Notes: a model not told the origin generated them from the letters alone. 64,000 nucleotides of DNA from Bacteroidales bacterium (GCA_017633255.1 JAGBPS010000039.1:35828-99827), one strand, 5' to 3'; numbered from the stretch's first letter, positions 19,365-29,354 are shown. Made by a program: numbers and translations.

Positions 19365-21137
19365 TTAGCCATTCATCGAAACCAAGAATTCCTCGTTGCT
19401 GCGAGTGAATTCCATTTTCTCTTTCAGGAAGGTCATGGCTTCCAAAGTAGTCATGTCGGCCAAATGGTTTCTCAAAATCCAAACTTTCTGCAATACTTCT
19501 TGCGGCTGCAACAGGTCATCACGACGGGTACTCGAAGCCACAATATCCACAGCTGGGTAGATACGTTTATTGGACAACTTTCTATCCAACTGCAACTCCA
19601 TATTACCGGTACCCTTGAATTCCTCGAAAATCACCTCATCCATACGGGAACCCGTTTCAATCAAAGCGGTAGAGATAATCGTCAGTGAACCACCGTTTTC
19701 GATATTACGGGCCGCGCCGAAGAAACGCTTGGGTTTTTGCAAGGCATTGGCCTCCACACCACCCGATAGCACCTTGCCTGACGCCGGTGCCATGGTGTTA
19801 AATGCTCTGGCCAAACGAGTGATGGAGTCTAACAAGATGCACACATCGTGACCGCATTCCACCATACGTTTCGCTTTCTCGAGCACCATATTGGCGATAC
19901 GTACATGACGTTCAGCCGGCTCATCAAAAGTGGAGGAAATCACTTCGGCATTCACGCTACGCTGCATGTCGGTCACCTCTTCCGGGCGCTCATCAATCAG
20001 GAGGATAATCAAGTAAATCTCAGGATGGTTGGCGGCAATAGCATTGGCAATCTCTTTCAGCAACACTGTTTTACCAGTTTTCGGCTGTGCCACTATCAAG
20101 CCACGCTGTCCTTTTCCGATAGGAGCGAACAAATCGATAACACGTGTGCTCAAAGTCTCACCCTGATGACCTGTCAAGCGGATTTTCTTATCCGGGAACA
20201 TCGGAGTAAGGTAGTCGAATGGCACACGGTCACGGATTTCCTCAGGATTACGGCCATTGATTTTTTCAATTTTTGTTAACGGAAAAAACTTCTCTCCTTC
20301 TTTTGGCGGACGGATGGCACCTTTGATAGTATCTCCGTTCTTCAAGCCGAACAACTTAATCTGGGAAGGAGATACATATATATCGTCTGGGGAGGACAAA
20401 TAATTATAATCTGAAGAACGGAGAAAGCCGCAGGAATTGTCTGCATTGATTTCCAGTACGCCCTCTGCGGTCACGGAACCGTCGTAATTGGCATTGGCCA
20501 CTATACCCCACTGTTCGTCAAACACGGTAGACTGTTCGGGTACTTTTTGCTCCTTCTCATCCTGTGCTTCCATCTCCAACATTTCCGAACGCTCCTCTAT
20601 TTCAGCGACGGGTTCAACTGTCACAGCAACTTTATTTGCAATATCAACAGGTTCTGCCACAGCATCTGCAAAAGAATCATCATCCAGCATGATATCATTC
20701 AATGCCAGTATCTCAGCATTTTTTTCTTTCTCTGCAACTTTTGCTCTTGATCTCTTACGCGAGGAGTTTTTCTTGGGGATTACATCTGCCACCGACATTT
20801 CCACATTATCATCCAAGGTCAAGTCCAACTGTGGCTGTACTTCTTTTTTCTTGGTTCTTTTTTGCTTTCTCCCTTTTGTTTCAGTCTTTTCCACTTGCAC
20901 AAGAGGTTCCGCATTTACCACAACCTGGACTTCCGTTTCCTGTGTATTGTCTTTCACATCCTGCATCAAACCGCCTTCGACCATATTTTCTGTCGAAACC
21001 TGATTTTCTTCAGGTTTCACTTCATTGGCAACAAGCATCCCTGATGATATTTTCTTCACATTTGAAGTGGCCACAGGACCCGTTCCGGGGACAGAAATAC
21101 GTTTTCTTTTCGATTTCTTTTCAAGAGAGTTCTCCAT
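19365..21137 (-). CDS. rho: transcription termination factor Rho
   Basis: 590-residue RNA-dependent helicase that ends transcription. The first roughly 225 residues are a low-complexity insert rich in Glu, Lys, Val and Ser, as is common in Bacteroidota Rho. Then comes the cold-shock-like RNA-binding domain ([20 protein letters not shown]) and the RecA-like ATPase with Walker [19 protein letters not shown] near residue 355, Walker [14 protein letters not shown], and the Q-loop/R-loop region [20 protein letters not shown]. The ATG at 21137 gives [13 protein letters not shown]. The -7 box sits about 115 bp upstream, leaving a leader with two small hairpins that could serve autoregulation. Confidence 0.97.
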   Translation of the reverse strand: MENSLEKKSKRKRISVPGTGPVATSNVKKISSGMLVANEVKPEENQVSTENMVEGGLMQDVKDNTQETEVQVVVNAEPLVQVEKTETKGRKQKRTKKKEVQPQLDLTLDDNVEMSVADVIPKKNSSRKRSRAKVAEKEKNAEILALNDIMLDDDSFADAVAEPVDIANKVAVTVEPVAEIEERSEMLEMEAQDEKEQKVPEQSTVFDEQWGIVANANYDGSVTAEGVLEINADNSCGFLRSSDYNYLSSPDDIYVSPSQIKLFGLKNGDTIKGAIRPPKEGEKFFPLTKIEKINGRNPEEIRDRVPFDYLTPMFPDKKIRLTGHQGETLSTRVIDLFAPIGKGQRGLIVAQPKTGKTVLLKEIANAIAANHPEIYLIILLIDERPEEVTDMQRSVNAEVISSTFDEPAERHVRIANMVLEKAKRMVECGHDVCILLDSITRLARAFNTMAPASGKVLSGGVEANALQKPKRFFGAARNIENGGSLTIISTALIETGSRMDEVIFEEFKGTGNMELQLDRKLSNKRIYPAVDIVASSTRRDDLLQPQEVLQKVWILRNHLADMTTLEAMTFLKEKMEFTRSNEEFLVSMNG

Positions 21138-21203
21138 AAATAAAATAAAATGAATGCTAATTTCGTTTTTGAAAATAAATAACCTATAGAGGAGATTCTG
21201 CCA

Positions 21204-21238
21204 TTGCTACCAGCAACCAAGAGCGGCTGACAACCGCT
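21204..21238 (-). promoter_or_regulatory. rho leader hairpins
   Basis: On the rho mRNA leader: AGCGG-TTGTCAG-CCGCT (21238-21222) followed by TTGCT-GGT-AGCAA (21216-21204), both perfect 5-bp stems. Rho is autoregulated through its leader in E. coli; a similar role here is inference. Confidence 0.35.
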
Positions 21239-21251
21239 TGCAAAACCGCTG

Positions 21252-21259
21252 CAAAAATA
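21252..21259 (-). promoter_or_regulatory. -7 promoter element of rho
   Basis: On the minus strand TATTTTTG, an exact TAnnTTTG match, 115 bp before the rho start codon. Confidence 0.55.
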
Positions 21260-21311
21260 CAAAAAAAATTTAATATTTCAATCCCCACACGAAAAATCCA
21301 AAAAAAAGTGA

Positions 21312-21319
21312 TAAATTTG
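21312..21319 (+). promoter_or_regulatory. -7 promoter element of the secreted protease
   Basis: TAAATTTG, exact TAnnTTTG match, 40 bp before the start codon at 21359. Confidence 0.55.
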
Positions 21320-21358
21320 CAGGCTCAAAAGAAAGTAACATAAATAGAATCAATATTA

Positions 21359-23377
21359 ATGAATATGAAAAATTTACTTCCTATCTCTTTATTGGCCATT
21401 TGTCTGATCATCGGTCAATGGGTATCCGCACAAATAAACAGCGGCATACTTCCCAAAAGTGCTGTGGCACAATTATCTGAAATCTCAATTCCTCAAGTTG
21501 ATGTTGCCACTCCCGACTTAGCAGCTCTTCAAGCCAAATCGGAAAAATCTATCCAAGATGGTACTCCTTTGAAGACGGGTATTGTCATGCCTTTGCAACT
21601 CACCACTGACAATGCAGGAATCTGGGAGCATACTGATGACGGCTATGACATCTGGCGATTGAGATTACATAATGCCAAAGCATTGGGATGTTGCGCACTC
21701 TTTGAACGTTTCCAATTGCCCGAAGGCGCCCAGTTCTTTGCCTATAACAGTGACAAATCCCTGATTTATGGTCCTTATACCAACGAAGACAATCCTTCTG
21801 GCGAAGGATACAATAGCGGACTGTTCACGGGAGGGGATTTGATTCTGGAATATGTTTCTCCCCAACACCTTTTTAACCAAGTAGAGAATCCTGACATTCT
21901 GATTGCAGGCTACATCCATTTTTACCGTTCAGAAGGTTTGCCTGACAACAGTATTCCCGGCACCAAAGATGGTGACACCGGTTATGGAGCATCTCAAAGC
22001 TGCATGATTAATGTCAACTGCTCCGAAGGTGACAACTGGAGAGTCCAACAAAAAGGCGTAGGTCGTATGATGGCTATAATTCCAGAAGGCCAGTATGTGT
22101 TTACAGGCTGGTGCTCCGGCACATTGATCAACAACACCATGGGCGATGGGACCCCCTATTTCCTCACCGCCAATCACTGTGCAGATGGAACACCCACACA
22201 ATATTTCAGTCAATTTCAAATATACTTCCACTACGAGTGTCCTTTTTGCCAATGTAGTACCGAACCTGGCATGATTACTTACACAGGCGTTACCAAAATC
22301 GCCAGTAGTCCCATTTCAGGAGGTTCCGATTTTCTTTTGTTAAAATTGAAAAACACTACTTGGTCTAAACTGAAAAACGACGGTTTAGTGTTAAACGGAT
22401 GGAGTAAAACAGCTACTGCAAGCTCCTCTGGTGTATGTATTCACCATCCGGCCGGTGATGTCAAAAAAATATCCACTTATAATACAACGCTTACTTCCGG
22501 CACATTTGAGACCTCTTCCGATGGCCAGACTACAGAAACAGGTGCCACCAATGCATATTGGGTAGTTCCATGGGCAACGACCGCTAATGGCAAAAGTCTT
22601 ACGGAAGGAGGTTCTTCAGGTTCACCCCTGTTCAACTCCAACGGATTAGTAGTAGGTACTCTTACTGGTGGAGGCTCCCAATGCGAATATGACCCTGAAA
22701 CTCATCATGGACCAAATAGTCGTGAATATTATGGCAAAATGTCTTACCACTGGACATCTGCTGGTACCACAAACGACAAGAGACTGCAACCCTGGTTGGA
22801 TCCTGTTCCGCTTTCACAGACCACTTGCAATATTTTGGACCTCACTAGTTCATTCTATGTTATTCCCGCCGCACACATCTTCAGTGCCAATGGCGCAAAT
22901 TACAACTACATCGTTTTCAGCGACCAGCCATGGACTCTGACCTATCAAAATGACCACAGTTGGTTTACCGTAAATAACGAATCTGGTAGCGGTGACGGCT
23001 CCATCCAAGTAAGCTGCCAAGCAAATCCCACTACCTCAACTCGTCGCTGCAATATGAAAGTCACAAAAACCGATGGCACCTATTTCCAATTAGTTGTGAA
23101 ACAAGAAGCCTCAGGAACAGGCATCTCCATTGTTCCTGAAAATGAATTCAACATCTACCCTAATCCCGCACATGATCAAATTAACATTGAGTCTGTGGAG
23201 CATTTCATCAGTAAAGTGGAAATCATTGATATGTTAGGCAAAGTAGTGTACAGCCAGAATTTCAATGGATACAATTCATTGATTATTCCTGTTTCTCAAC
23301 TGAATGAAGCCATTTATCTCATGCGTCTGACCACCGTGGATAACGAAGTAGTGTATAAGAGATTCTCGAAAAATTAA
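21359..23377 (+). CDS. secreted lysyl-endopeptidase-like serine protease, T9SS cargo
   Basis: 672 residues. Signal peptide to about residue 25 (ISLLAICLIIGQWVSAQ). After a propeptide-like beta region comes a trypsin-fold domain with triad H273 (YFLTANHCADG), D324 (GGSDFLLLK) and S420 (EGGSSGSPLF), the pattern of the Lys-C / Achromobacter protease I group. Residues about 500-585 look like a BACON-type beta domain (PWTLTYQNDHSWFTV). The last 80 residues are a type A T9SS sorting domain (NIYPNPAHDQINIE ... VYKRFSKN), which SprA-based secretion recognises and which is normally removed at the cell surface. Cys residues in the protease domain suggest disulfides. Two in-frame ATGs (21359, 21365) are possible starts. 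Confidence 0.93.
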   Translation: MNMKNLLPISLLAICLIIGQWVSAQINSGILPKSAVAQLSEISIPQVDVATPDLAALQAKSEKSIQDGTPLKTGIVMPLQLTTDNAGIWEHTDDGYDIWRLRLHNAKALGCCALFERFQLPEGAQFFAYNSDKSLIYGPYTNEDNPSGEGYNSGLFTGGDLILEYVSPQHLFNQVENPDILIAGYIHFYRSEGLPDNSIPGTKDGDTGYGASQSCMINVNCSEGDNWRVQQKGVGRMMAIIPEGQYVFTGWCSGTLINNTMGDGTPYFLTANHCADGTPTQYFSQFQIYFHYECPFCQCSTEPGMITYTGVTKIASSPISGGSDFLLLKLKNTTWSKLKNDGLVLNGWSKTATASSSGVCIHHPAGDVKKISTYNTTLTSGTFETSSDGQTTETGATNAYWVVPWATTANGKSLTEGGSSGSPLFNSNGLVVGTLTGGGSQCEYDPETHHGPNSREYYGKMSYHWTSAGTTNDKRLQPWLDPVPLSQTTCNILDLTSSFYVIPAAHIFSANGANYNYIVFSDQPWTLTYQNDHSWFTVNNESGSGDGSIQVSCQANPTTSTRRCNMKVTKTDGTYFQLVVKQEASGTGISIVPENEFNIYPNPAHDQINIESVEHFISKVEIIDMLGKVVYSQNFNGYNSLIIPVSQLNEAIYLMRLTTVDNEVVYKRFSKN

Positions 23378-23388
23378 TATCAAAAAAA

Positions 23389-23416
23389 GTAGAGACGTTT
23401 CATGAAACGTCTCTAC
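23389..23416. repeat. perfect 28-bp palindrome GTAGAGACG...CGTCTCTAC
   Basis: Both 14-base halves (GTAGAGACGTTTCA) are exact complements. It lies 12 bp after the protease stop. GTAGAGACG...CGTCTCTAC palindromes recur as interspersed repeats in several phyla as far as I recall; only one copy is present here. Confidence 0.75.
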
Positions 23417-23460
23417 ATATAATTCAGAATTCAAAATTCAAGAATAAATTATCCCCTATA

Positions 23461-23499
23461 ATATAGAGATGCAAAAAAATTGCATCTCTATATTTTTTT
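23461..23499 (+). terminator. intrinsic terminator of the protease gene
   Basis: Perfect 14-bp stem ATATAGAGATGCAA / TTGCATCTCTATAT with a 5-base loop, followed by a run of T on the plus strand. It ends at the 3' end of the convergent sufS gene. Confidence 0.85.
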
Positions 23500-24700
23500 A
23501 CAATAACATGTTTTTTGCCCTATAGACAGCCTCATAGAGGTCGTCTATTTCTTTTTTGTCATTATATATGGCAAAGGAAGCCCGCACTGTGCCCGGAATG
23601 CCAAAATGATCCATGATGGGTTGGGTGCAGTGATGTCCTGTACGCACCGCCACTCCCAATTTGTCAATAATAGCTCCGATATCAGAGGGGTGGATTTTAT
23701 CGATATTGAAAGAAACGATAGCCGCTTTCTGTGCTGCCTGGCCATAGATTCGAAGTCCTTCAATGCTTGACAGACGCTTCTCCGCATAGTCCAGCAATTC
23801 CTTTTCATAGGCGGCAATATTCTCAATCCCAATACTTTCCATGTATTCTATCGCAGCTTTCAAGCCCATGGCATCGCCCACACTGGGAGTGCCTGCCTCG
23901 AACTTGAAAGGCAAATCGTTGTAGGTAGTCTTGGCAAAAGTCACCTGCTTGATCATCTCTCCCCCACCCTGGTAGGGTTTCATCTTATTCAGCCATTCCT
24001 CCTTGCCATACATTACCCCAATACCCATCGGCGCATACATTTTGTGCCCCGAGAAGCAGTAAAACTCGCAATCCAAGGCCTGGACATCCACTTTGCAGTG
24101 GGAGACTGCTTGCGCCCCGTCCAACAGCACAGGAACGCCCTTTTTGTGGGCTATTTCAATGATTGCCTTTACCGGATTGACCGTACCCAAAGAATTGGAC
24201 ACCTGCGTCACCGCCACAATTTTGGTTTTGGGAGTTATCAGCTGGTCAAGTTGCTCTATACATAATTCACCCTTTTCATTGAAAGGGAGCACTTTCAACA
24301 CACAGCCGCGGTCCTCGCACAGAAACTGCCAAGGCACAATATTGGCATGATGCTCCATCTTGCTAACGACAATCTCATCGCCTTCATGCAGAAAAGTACG
24401 TCCGAAGGAAGCGGCCACCAGGTTCATGGAATCCGTGGCTCCACGGGTGAAAACAATCTCATAGGCATGACGGGCATTGATAAAGCGCCGCACCGCCTCG
24501 CGGGCAGCCTCAAACTCATCGGTAGCACGTTGGCTCAGATAATGCACCCCTCGGTGGATATTGCTGTTGATGGTCTCATAATACGCCTTCAATGTGTCAA
24601 TCACCACCTGCGGTTTCTGTGTAGTGGCGGCATTGTCAAGATATACCAGCGGCCTGCCGTATATCTTCTGATCCAGAATCTTAAAATCCCCTCTATTCAT
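23498..24700 (-). CDS. sufS: cysteine desulfurase SufS
   Basis: 400 residues, PLP enzyme that takes sulfur from cysteine for Fe-S cluster assembly. PLP lysine in CFSGHKMYAPMGIG, catalytic cysteine in VAVRTGHHCTQP, and TRGATDSMNLVA near the N-terminus mark the SufS (group II) type. The start MNRGDFKILDQKIYG at 24700 is preferred: its ATG overlaps the stop of the upstream membrane-protein gene by a few bases, while a further in-frame ATG at 24721 would overlap more. No sufB, sufC, sufD or sufE is nearby; the gene is instead translationally coupled to an unknown membrane protein and tilS. Confidence 0.95.
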   Translation of the reverse strand: MNRGDFKILDQKIYGRPLVYLDNAATTQKPQVVIDTLKAYYETINSNIHRGVHYLSQRATDEFEAAREAVRRFINARHAYEIVFTRGATDSMNLVAASFGRTFLHEGDEIVVSKMEHHANIVPWQFLCEDRGCVLKVLPFNEKGELCIEQLDQLITPKTKIVAVTQVSNSLGTVNPVKAIIEIAHKKGVPVLLDGAQAVSHCKVDVQALDCEFYCFSGHKMYAPMGIGVMYGKEEWLNKMKPYQGGGEMIKQVTFAKTTYNDLPFKFEAGTPSVGDAMGLKAAIEYMESIGIENIAAYEKELLDYAEKRLSSIEGLRIYGQAAQKAAIVSFNIDKIHPSDIGAIIDKLGVAVRTGHHCTQPIMDHFGIPGTVRASFAIYNDKKEIDDLYEAVYRAKNMLL

Positions 24701-25205
24701 CGTCATCATCCTCTTGATCATTCACTTCCTCGTAATCCGAAAACTGATTCCCGTTATTCTTGTTCATCAAGGCCTCACGCATCAGCAAGCCATAACAGGC
24801 TATAATCAATACGGTAGTGAAAATACTCATCCAATTCATGGTCAAAGCCCCTTTAATCACCAGATTGCACATCACAAACAGCCAGATTTGGGCGATGACA
24901 TACAGATGAAAACCGACTTTGTTGATTTTCAGCATCAAAGCAGCACCCACCACTGCCAAGGCATAGCCCAAAGACAACAGAAGATACTGCCACGACGGCA
25001 CTTCAGCCAAATGTTGCATAGCCTCAATCACCTCACTCGGCATTCCCATGTTCTCATACATATCAATCACCGACGGTATCACCCCGGAAGTAAAGGAAAG
25101 CATAAAATAACCCAGGAAGGAAAAACCTGAGAAAATGAAGGTCAATACTGCCAGCACCACCAACCAAGGTGAGCGTTTAGGTTTGTTTTCGTTAAATGGA
25201 TCCAT
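24693..25205 (-). CDS. small membrane protein of unknown function
   Basis: 170 residues with four predicted membrane helices (about 13-40, 73-96, 101-121, 126-147) and a very acidic C-terminus (EEVNDQEDDDDE). I do not recognise the family. It overlaps tilS upstream by 14 bp and sufS downstream by 8 bp, so the three genes form a tightly coupled minus-strand operon. Between helices one and two is a soluble segment of about 30 residues with a Met-rich stretch (DMYENMGMPSEVIEAMQH). Nothing in it suggests an enzyme; both neighbours are enzymes that handle sulfur or tRNA, so no function can be inferred from them. Confidence 0.8.
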   Translation of the reverse strand: MDPFNENKPKRSPWLVVLAVLTFIFSGFSFLGYFMLSFTSGVIPSVIDMYENMGMPSEVIEAMQHLAEVPSWQYLLLSLGYALAVVGAALMLKINKVGFHLYVIAQIWLFVMCNLVIKGALTMNWMSIFTTVLIIACYGLLMREALMNKNNGNQFSDYEEVNDQEDDDDE

Positions 25206-26511
25206 AATATTGAATTTTATAATAATTTTCGGTTTGATGATCTATCTTGAATCTGTCGTCGCTGCGAAGCCCTACCAGCCAGACGATTTTATCGGCAGAA
25301 CACAGGACCTGCACATTTTTCTTTTCCAATAAATTGATTTTCTGATCTATAAAAAAATCGCTCAATTTCTTGCTACCCTGCATACCAAAGGGACAGAAGC
25401 GGTCGCCCTCCTGCCAGTGGCGCAAAATCAGCGGAAAGACCAGCTTTTTCTCGTCCACGTACAAAATATCAGGATTGGGAGTATAATCAGGGGCAATGCT
25501 GATTGGGAACTTTTCCACAGTGAAGCCCAAAGCCTCCAAATCATCTATCTTTTCAATCTTTTTCTCTTCTTGCTGAAAAGTATCTATAGGGCTGACAATC
25601 AGGTATTTTCTATCCTTCACCACTTGATAACGGGATGAATAGAAACATTTTCCGGGGGATTTTTCCAATGAATCCAGAATCTGCTCCACCTCAGAGGCGT
25701 TAAAGCCATCATCCTTCAATATTTCGAATAATACCAGCGCCGGGTCTTCACACTTACGTAATTTATCTATCGAAATGCGCAACATCTCCCCCTCTTCAGC
25801 AAGCAGCGAGGACTTGATCTCATCCATTTTCCGCTGATAAAAACGATACTGGCGTTTCAGCAAATCAATATTGCGTGAAAAAACAGGAATCAGCTCCGGA
25901 TTCAGCTCCTCCAGTTTAGGCATCACAGAAAGCCTGATTTTATTGCGCTGGAAAGCCTCTGATTCGTTAGAAGCATCATTTCTATATGCAATACCTTTTT
26001 CAGCGGCAAAACGCCGGATTTGAGCCGAAGAGAAATGCAATAACGGACGGAGCAATGTGGTGGTCTTTTCCGGAATGGCGGTCAGCCCCCTCAAACCCGT
26101 CCCACGAGTCATATTCAGGAGAAAAGTCTCGGCATTGTCATTGGCATTATGAGCGGTCACCACAAAATCAAAGTCGGTGAAAATTTGCGCGAACCAGTGG
26201 TAACGCAGTTCCCGCGCTGCCATTTCCAGCGACAAGCCATGCTGTTTCTGGTAATCCAGCGTATCAAACTCCTGCTCAAAGTACCGCACACCGTAATTCT
26301 TAGCCATTTCGCGCACCAACAGCATATCTTTATCCGATTCTTCTCCCCGCAGATGAAAATTGCAATGCGCTATGGCAAAGTCAAATCCGCAGTGATGGAA
26401 AAGCCAGGCCATCACCGAGGAATCGGCACCACCGCTCACCGTCAGCAGATATTTTTTTTCCTGCGCGAAGGGCACTAATTGTTCAATATGTTGTCGAAAC
26501 TGTTCTACCAT
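25192..26511 (-). CDS. tilS: tRNA(Ile)-lysidine synthetase
   Basis: 439 residues. Modifies the C34 wobble base of tRNA-Ile(CAU) to lysidine with ATP and lysine, switching its codon from AUG to AUA. The N-terminal PP-loop ATPase motif LTVSGGADSSVMAW is near residue 25, followed by the family motifs HCNFHLRGEESDKD and TAHNANDNAET. A TilS substrate-binding domain and a small C-terminal domain (KLSDFFIDQKI ... GLRSDDRFKID) complete the long form of the enzyme. The ATG at 26511 gives MVEQFRQHIEQ, and a -7 box lies 11 bp upstream. First gene of the tilS-membrane protein-sufS operon. Confidence 0.95.
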   Translation of the reverse strand: MVEQFRQHIEQLVPFAQEKKYLLTVSGGADSSVMAWLFHHCGFDFAIAHCNFHLRGEESDKDMLLVREMAKNYGVRYFEQEFDTLDYQKQHGLSLEMAARELRYHWFAQIFTDFDFVVTAHNANDNAETFLLNMTRGTGLRGLTAIPEKTTTLLRPLLHFSSAQIRRFAAEKGIAYRNDASNESEAFQRNKIRLSVMPKLEELNPELIPVFSRNIDLLKRQYRFYQRKMDEIKSSLLAEEGEMLRISIDKLRKCEDPALVLFEILKDDGFNASEVEQILDSLEKSPGKCFYSSRYQVVKDRKYLIVSPIDTFQQEEKKIEKIDDLEALGFTVEKFPISIAPDYTPNPDILYVDEKKLVFPLILRHWQEGDRFCPFGMQGSKKLSDFFIDQKINLLEKKNVQVLCSADKIVWLVGLRSDDRFKIDHQTENYYKIQYYGSI

Positions 26512-26521
26512 AATTCGGCTA

Positions 26522-26529
26522 CAAAATTA
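26522..26529 (-). promoter_or_regulatory. -7 promoter element of tilS operon
   Basis: Minus strand TAATTTTG (TAnnTTTG), with TTTG about 23 bp further upstream; very short leader of a few bases before the tilS start codon. Confidence 0.5.
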
Positions 26530-26553
26530 CAAAATATTCGCCGACCTTCATAC

Positions 26554-26587
26554 AAAAAAGGGCAGTTCGTTGCCGACCACCCTTTTT
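26554..26587 (-). terminator. probable terminator of nrdJ
   Basis: AAAAAGGG ... CCCTTTTTT with an imperfect inner stem, T-rich on the minus strand, about 30 bp after the nrdJ stop. Confidence 0.5.
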
Positions 26588-26615
26588 CAATTTATTAACC
26601 CCATTAAAAAAATGA

Positions 26616-29354
26616 TTACGAACCACATTTGGAGTAACCACAGTTGGAGCAGCACAAGCAGCCCTCCTTGTACTCCATGGTATTCTCCTGACCGCAATTC
26701 GGGCAAACAGCACCCTTGGCTTTTGTACCATCGCGGAGGAATTTCTTCAGGGCGCGAATCACACCATTCTTCCATGAGTTGATGGATTCCTCGCGGAAAT
26801 TCAAACCGGAAATGATGTTGATGATACTTTCCATCGGAATTTCATGTCTCAGCAAAGCGGAGATCATCTTGGCATAGTTCCAGAATTCAGGATTGAAAGT
26901 ACGGGACAAGCCCTTCATCAGCACTTCATAACCGTCTTTATCGTAGTATTGGAAATCGTAGGTTTTTGTGCCATCCTCGTGGCGATTCTTGATGATGAAA
27001 CCTGATTCCACCCATTTGGGAATGACGAAGCGATCGCTTTCGGTCTTACCGGTGAAAATCTCGTACGGACGACCGTCACGCAGACCCACAAAAGCAATCC
27101 AGTCCTCACAATTGTTTTTGAATCTCACAATTTCCGCCGGCAGAGAGGTGGGACGTTTGTAATTCTTGGGTTGTTCGGCAGGTTTCTCTTCTTCCTTCTT
27201 GGTGATGGTATTCAGCACACCGTCGCGAGAACCCTCACGATAAACGGTCATGCCCTTGCAACCCACTTCCCAAGCTTTGACATACAAGCCTGCCACGGTT
27301 TCCTCGGTAGTGTCGGCAGGCAAATTTACGGTAACGGAAATGGAGTGGTCCACCCATTTCTGGACCATACCCTGCAGTTCCACTTTCTTCAGATAATCGG
27401 TATCGGCAGCCATGGACTTGTAGTAAGGAGATTTCTCCACCAAAGCCAAGATCTCGTCTTTATCCATAGCTTCCAGCTCTTCCTTGCTGATGCCCTTGAC
27501 AGCGGCCCAGTCGATGAATTTCGGATGGAAGACCATATATTCCTCGAAAAGATCACCCACAGTATCACGCACGGTCTTGCGGCGGTTCATATCGTTAGGA
27601 TTCACTTTTCTTCTTCTCATATACACCACATTGAAAACCGGCTCAATACCGGAAGTGGTTTGAGTACAAATACTCACACTTCCCGTAGGAGCGATGGTCA
27701 GCAGGGCGATATTTCTACGGCCGTAGCGGATCATGTCTTCATACAACTTCTCGTCGGCAGCTTTCAGACGCAACACAAAAGGATTGCGGCTTTCCTTGAT
27801 GCAGCTATACACTGGGAAAGCGCCTCTTTCACGAGCCATGGTAACAGAAGAACGGTAAGCGGCCAAAGCCAACTGTTTGTGCACCTCGGTTGAGAAAGCG
27901 TTACCGTGGTCGGAACCATACTGGATATTCAATGCGGCCAGCATATCGCCTTCAGCGGTTATACCCAGACCGGTACGACGACCCTTCAGAGACTGTTTCT
28001 TGATTTTGTTCCACAGTTCCAGTTCCACACGTTTGATATCATCCGTCTCAGGATCTTTCTTGATTTTGTCAATAATCCTCTCGATTTTCTCCAATTCCAA
28101 GTCAATAATGTCATCCATCAGACGCTGGGCATACTGCACATGCTGACGGAACAGCGGCATATTGAAACTGGCCTGTTCGGTGAAAGGATTATCCACATAA
28201 CTGTATAGGTTCATGGCAATCAGACGGCAACTGTCGTAAGGACACAACGGAATTTCGCCGCAGGGGTTGGTGGAAACGGTCAAGAAACCTTCATCGGCAT
28301 AGCAGTCGGGAATAGCTTCTCTGTGGATAGTGTCCCAGAACAACACTCCCGGTTCAGCAGACTTCCATGCGTTGTGAGTAATCTTCTGCCACAACTTGGA
28401 AGCATCAACTTCCTGTCTGAATTTCGGATTGGGAGAATCGATAGGATATTGCTGAACATAAGGTTTGCCAGTTCTCACGCATTCCATGAACTCATCGTCA
28501 ATACGCACGGACACGTTAGCGCCGGTGATTCGGCCCTCGGTCATTTTAGCATCGATAAAACGCTCGGCATCGGGATGTTTGATGGAGATAGACAACATCA
28601 AAGCGCCACGGCGACCATCCTGGGCCACCTCACGGGTAGAGTTGGAATATCTTTCCATGAAAGGCACCACACCGGTAGAGGAAATAGCGCAGTTCTGCAC
28701 CTTGCTGCCAGTGGGACGAATATGGGACAGGTCATGACCCACGCCACCACGACGTTTCATCAGCTGTACCTGTTCCTCGTCCATTTTCATGATACCGCCA
28801 TAGGAGTCGGAGCGTGCATCGTTACCGATAACGAAGCAATTGGACAAAGACGAAATCTGGAAATTATTACCGATACCGGCCATCGGGCTTCCCTGAGGGA
28901 TAACGTATTTGAAATTCTTGAACAAGGAATATATCAACTCCTCACTCATCGGGTTGGCGTATTTCTTTTCGATACGGGCAAACTCGCGAGCCATACGATG
29001 GTGCATCTCGTCGGGATTACGTTCCATCAGCTGGCCTTCATCGTTTTTCAACGCATATTTGTCAATCCAAACACCCGCTGCCAGCTCGTCTCCATGGAAA
29101 TATTCCACCACTTCCTGGAAAATATCCTCTTTCTTATACGTTTTCATTGGCTCCTTTTCCACAACCTCCACATTCTTCACTTCTTCTTGCGTACTTCCCA
29201 TGACCAATTCTTCCAGGTCATCGAACTGCATTTTCTCCAAACCATTCGCACGGCTCTCTATCAGTGCCTGCTGGTTGTCTTTTTTCTGGACATCCACCTC
29301 TTCCAAGGACTCCGAAATTTTCAAATTGTCGAAAAGTGATAAATCTGTATCCAT
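26616..29354 (-). CDS. nrdJ: adenosylcobalamin-dependent (class II) ribonucleotide reductase
   Basis: About 912 residues; makes deoxyribonucleotides with a B12-generated thiyl radical and needs no oxygen. The family landmarks are GGVGHDLSHIRPTG, the active-site loop STNPCGEIPL, and IAPTGSVSICTQTTSGIEP. The C-terminal 30 residues carry paired Cys motifs (CPNCGQE ... CCSNCGYSKC), a zinc-ribbon that also holds the redox cysteines. The start MDTDLSLFDNL at 29354 is preferred; an in-frame ATG at 29417 would add 21 basic residues unlike the family and would lie almost on the predicted transcription start. No nrdR-like box or cobalamin riboswitch was recognised upstream. Confidence 0.95.
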   Translation of the reverse strand: MDTDLSLFDNLKISESLEEVDVQKKDNQQALIESRANGLEKMQFDDLEELVMGSTQEEVKNVEVVEKEPMKTYKKEDIFQEVVEYFHGDELAAGVWIDKYALKNDEGQLMERNPDEMHHRMAREFARIEKKYANPMSEELIYSLFKNFKYVIPQGSPMAGIGNNFQISSLSNCFVIGNDARSDSYGGIMKMDEEQVQLMKRRGGVGHDLSHIRPTGSKVQNCAISSTGVVPFMERYSNSTREVAQDGRRGALMLSISIKHPDAERFIDAKMTEGRITGANVSVRIDDEFMECVRTGKPYVQQYPIDSPNPKFRQEVDASKLWQKITHNAWKSAEPGVLFWDTIHREAIPDCYADEGFLTVSTNPCGEIPLCPYDSCRLIAMNLYSYVDNPFTEQASFNMPLFRQHVQYAQRLMDDIIDLELEKIERIIDKIKKDPETDDIKRVELELWNKIKKQSLKGRRTGLGITAEGDMLAALNIQYGSDHGNAFSTEVHKQLALAAYRSSVTMARERGAFPVYSCIKESRNPFVLRLKAADEKLYEDMIRYGRRNIALLTIAPTGSVSICTQTTSGIEPVFNVVYMRRRKVNPNDMNRRKTVRDTVGDLFEEYMVFHPKFIDWAAVKGISKEELEAMDKDEILALVEKSPYYKSMAADTDYLKKVELQGMVQKWVDHSISVTVNLPADTTEETVAGLYVKAWEVGCKGMTVYREGSRDGVLNTITKKEEEKPAEQPKNYKRPTSLPAEIVRFKNNCEDWIAFVGLRDGRPYEIFTGKTESDRFVIPKWVESGFIIKNRHEDGTKTYDFQYYDKDGYEVLMKGLSRTFNPEFWNYAKMISALLRHEIPMESIINIISGLNFREESINSWKNGVIRALKKFLRDGTKAKGAVCPNCGQENTMEYKEGCLCCSNCGYSKCGS

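Noticed and set aside
28323..29339. 338-codon open frame on the plus strand opposite nrdJ
   Set aside because: Its product is His/Phe-rich and unlike any protein family; it is the mirror of a strongly coding gene.
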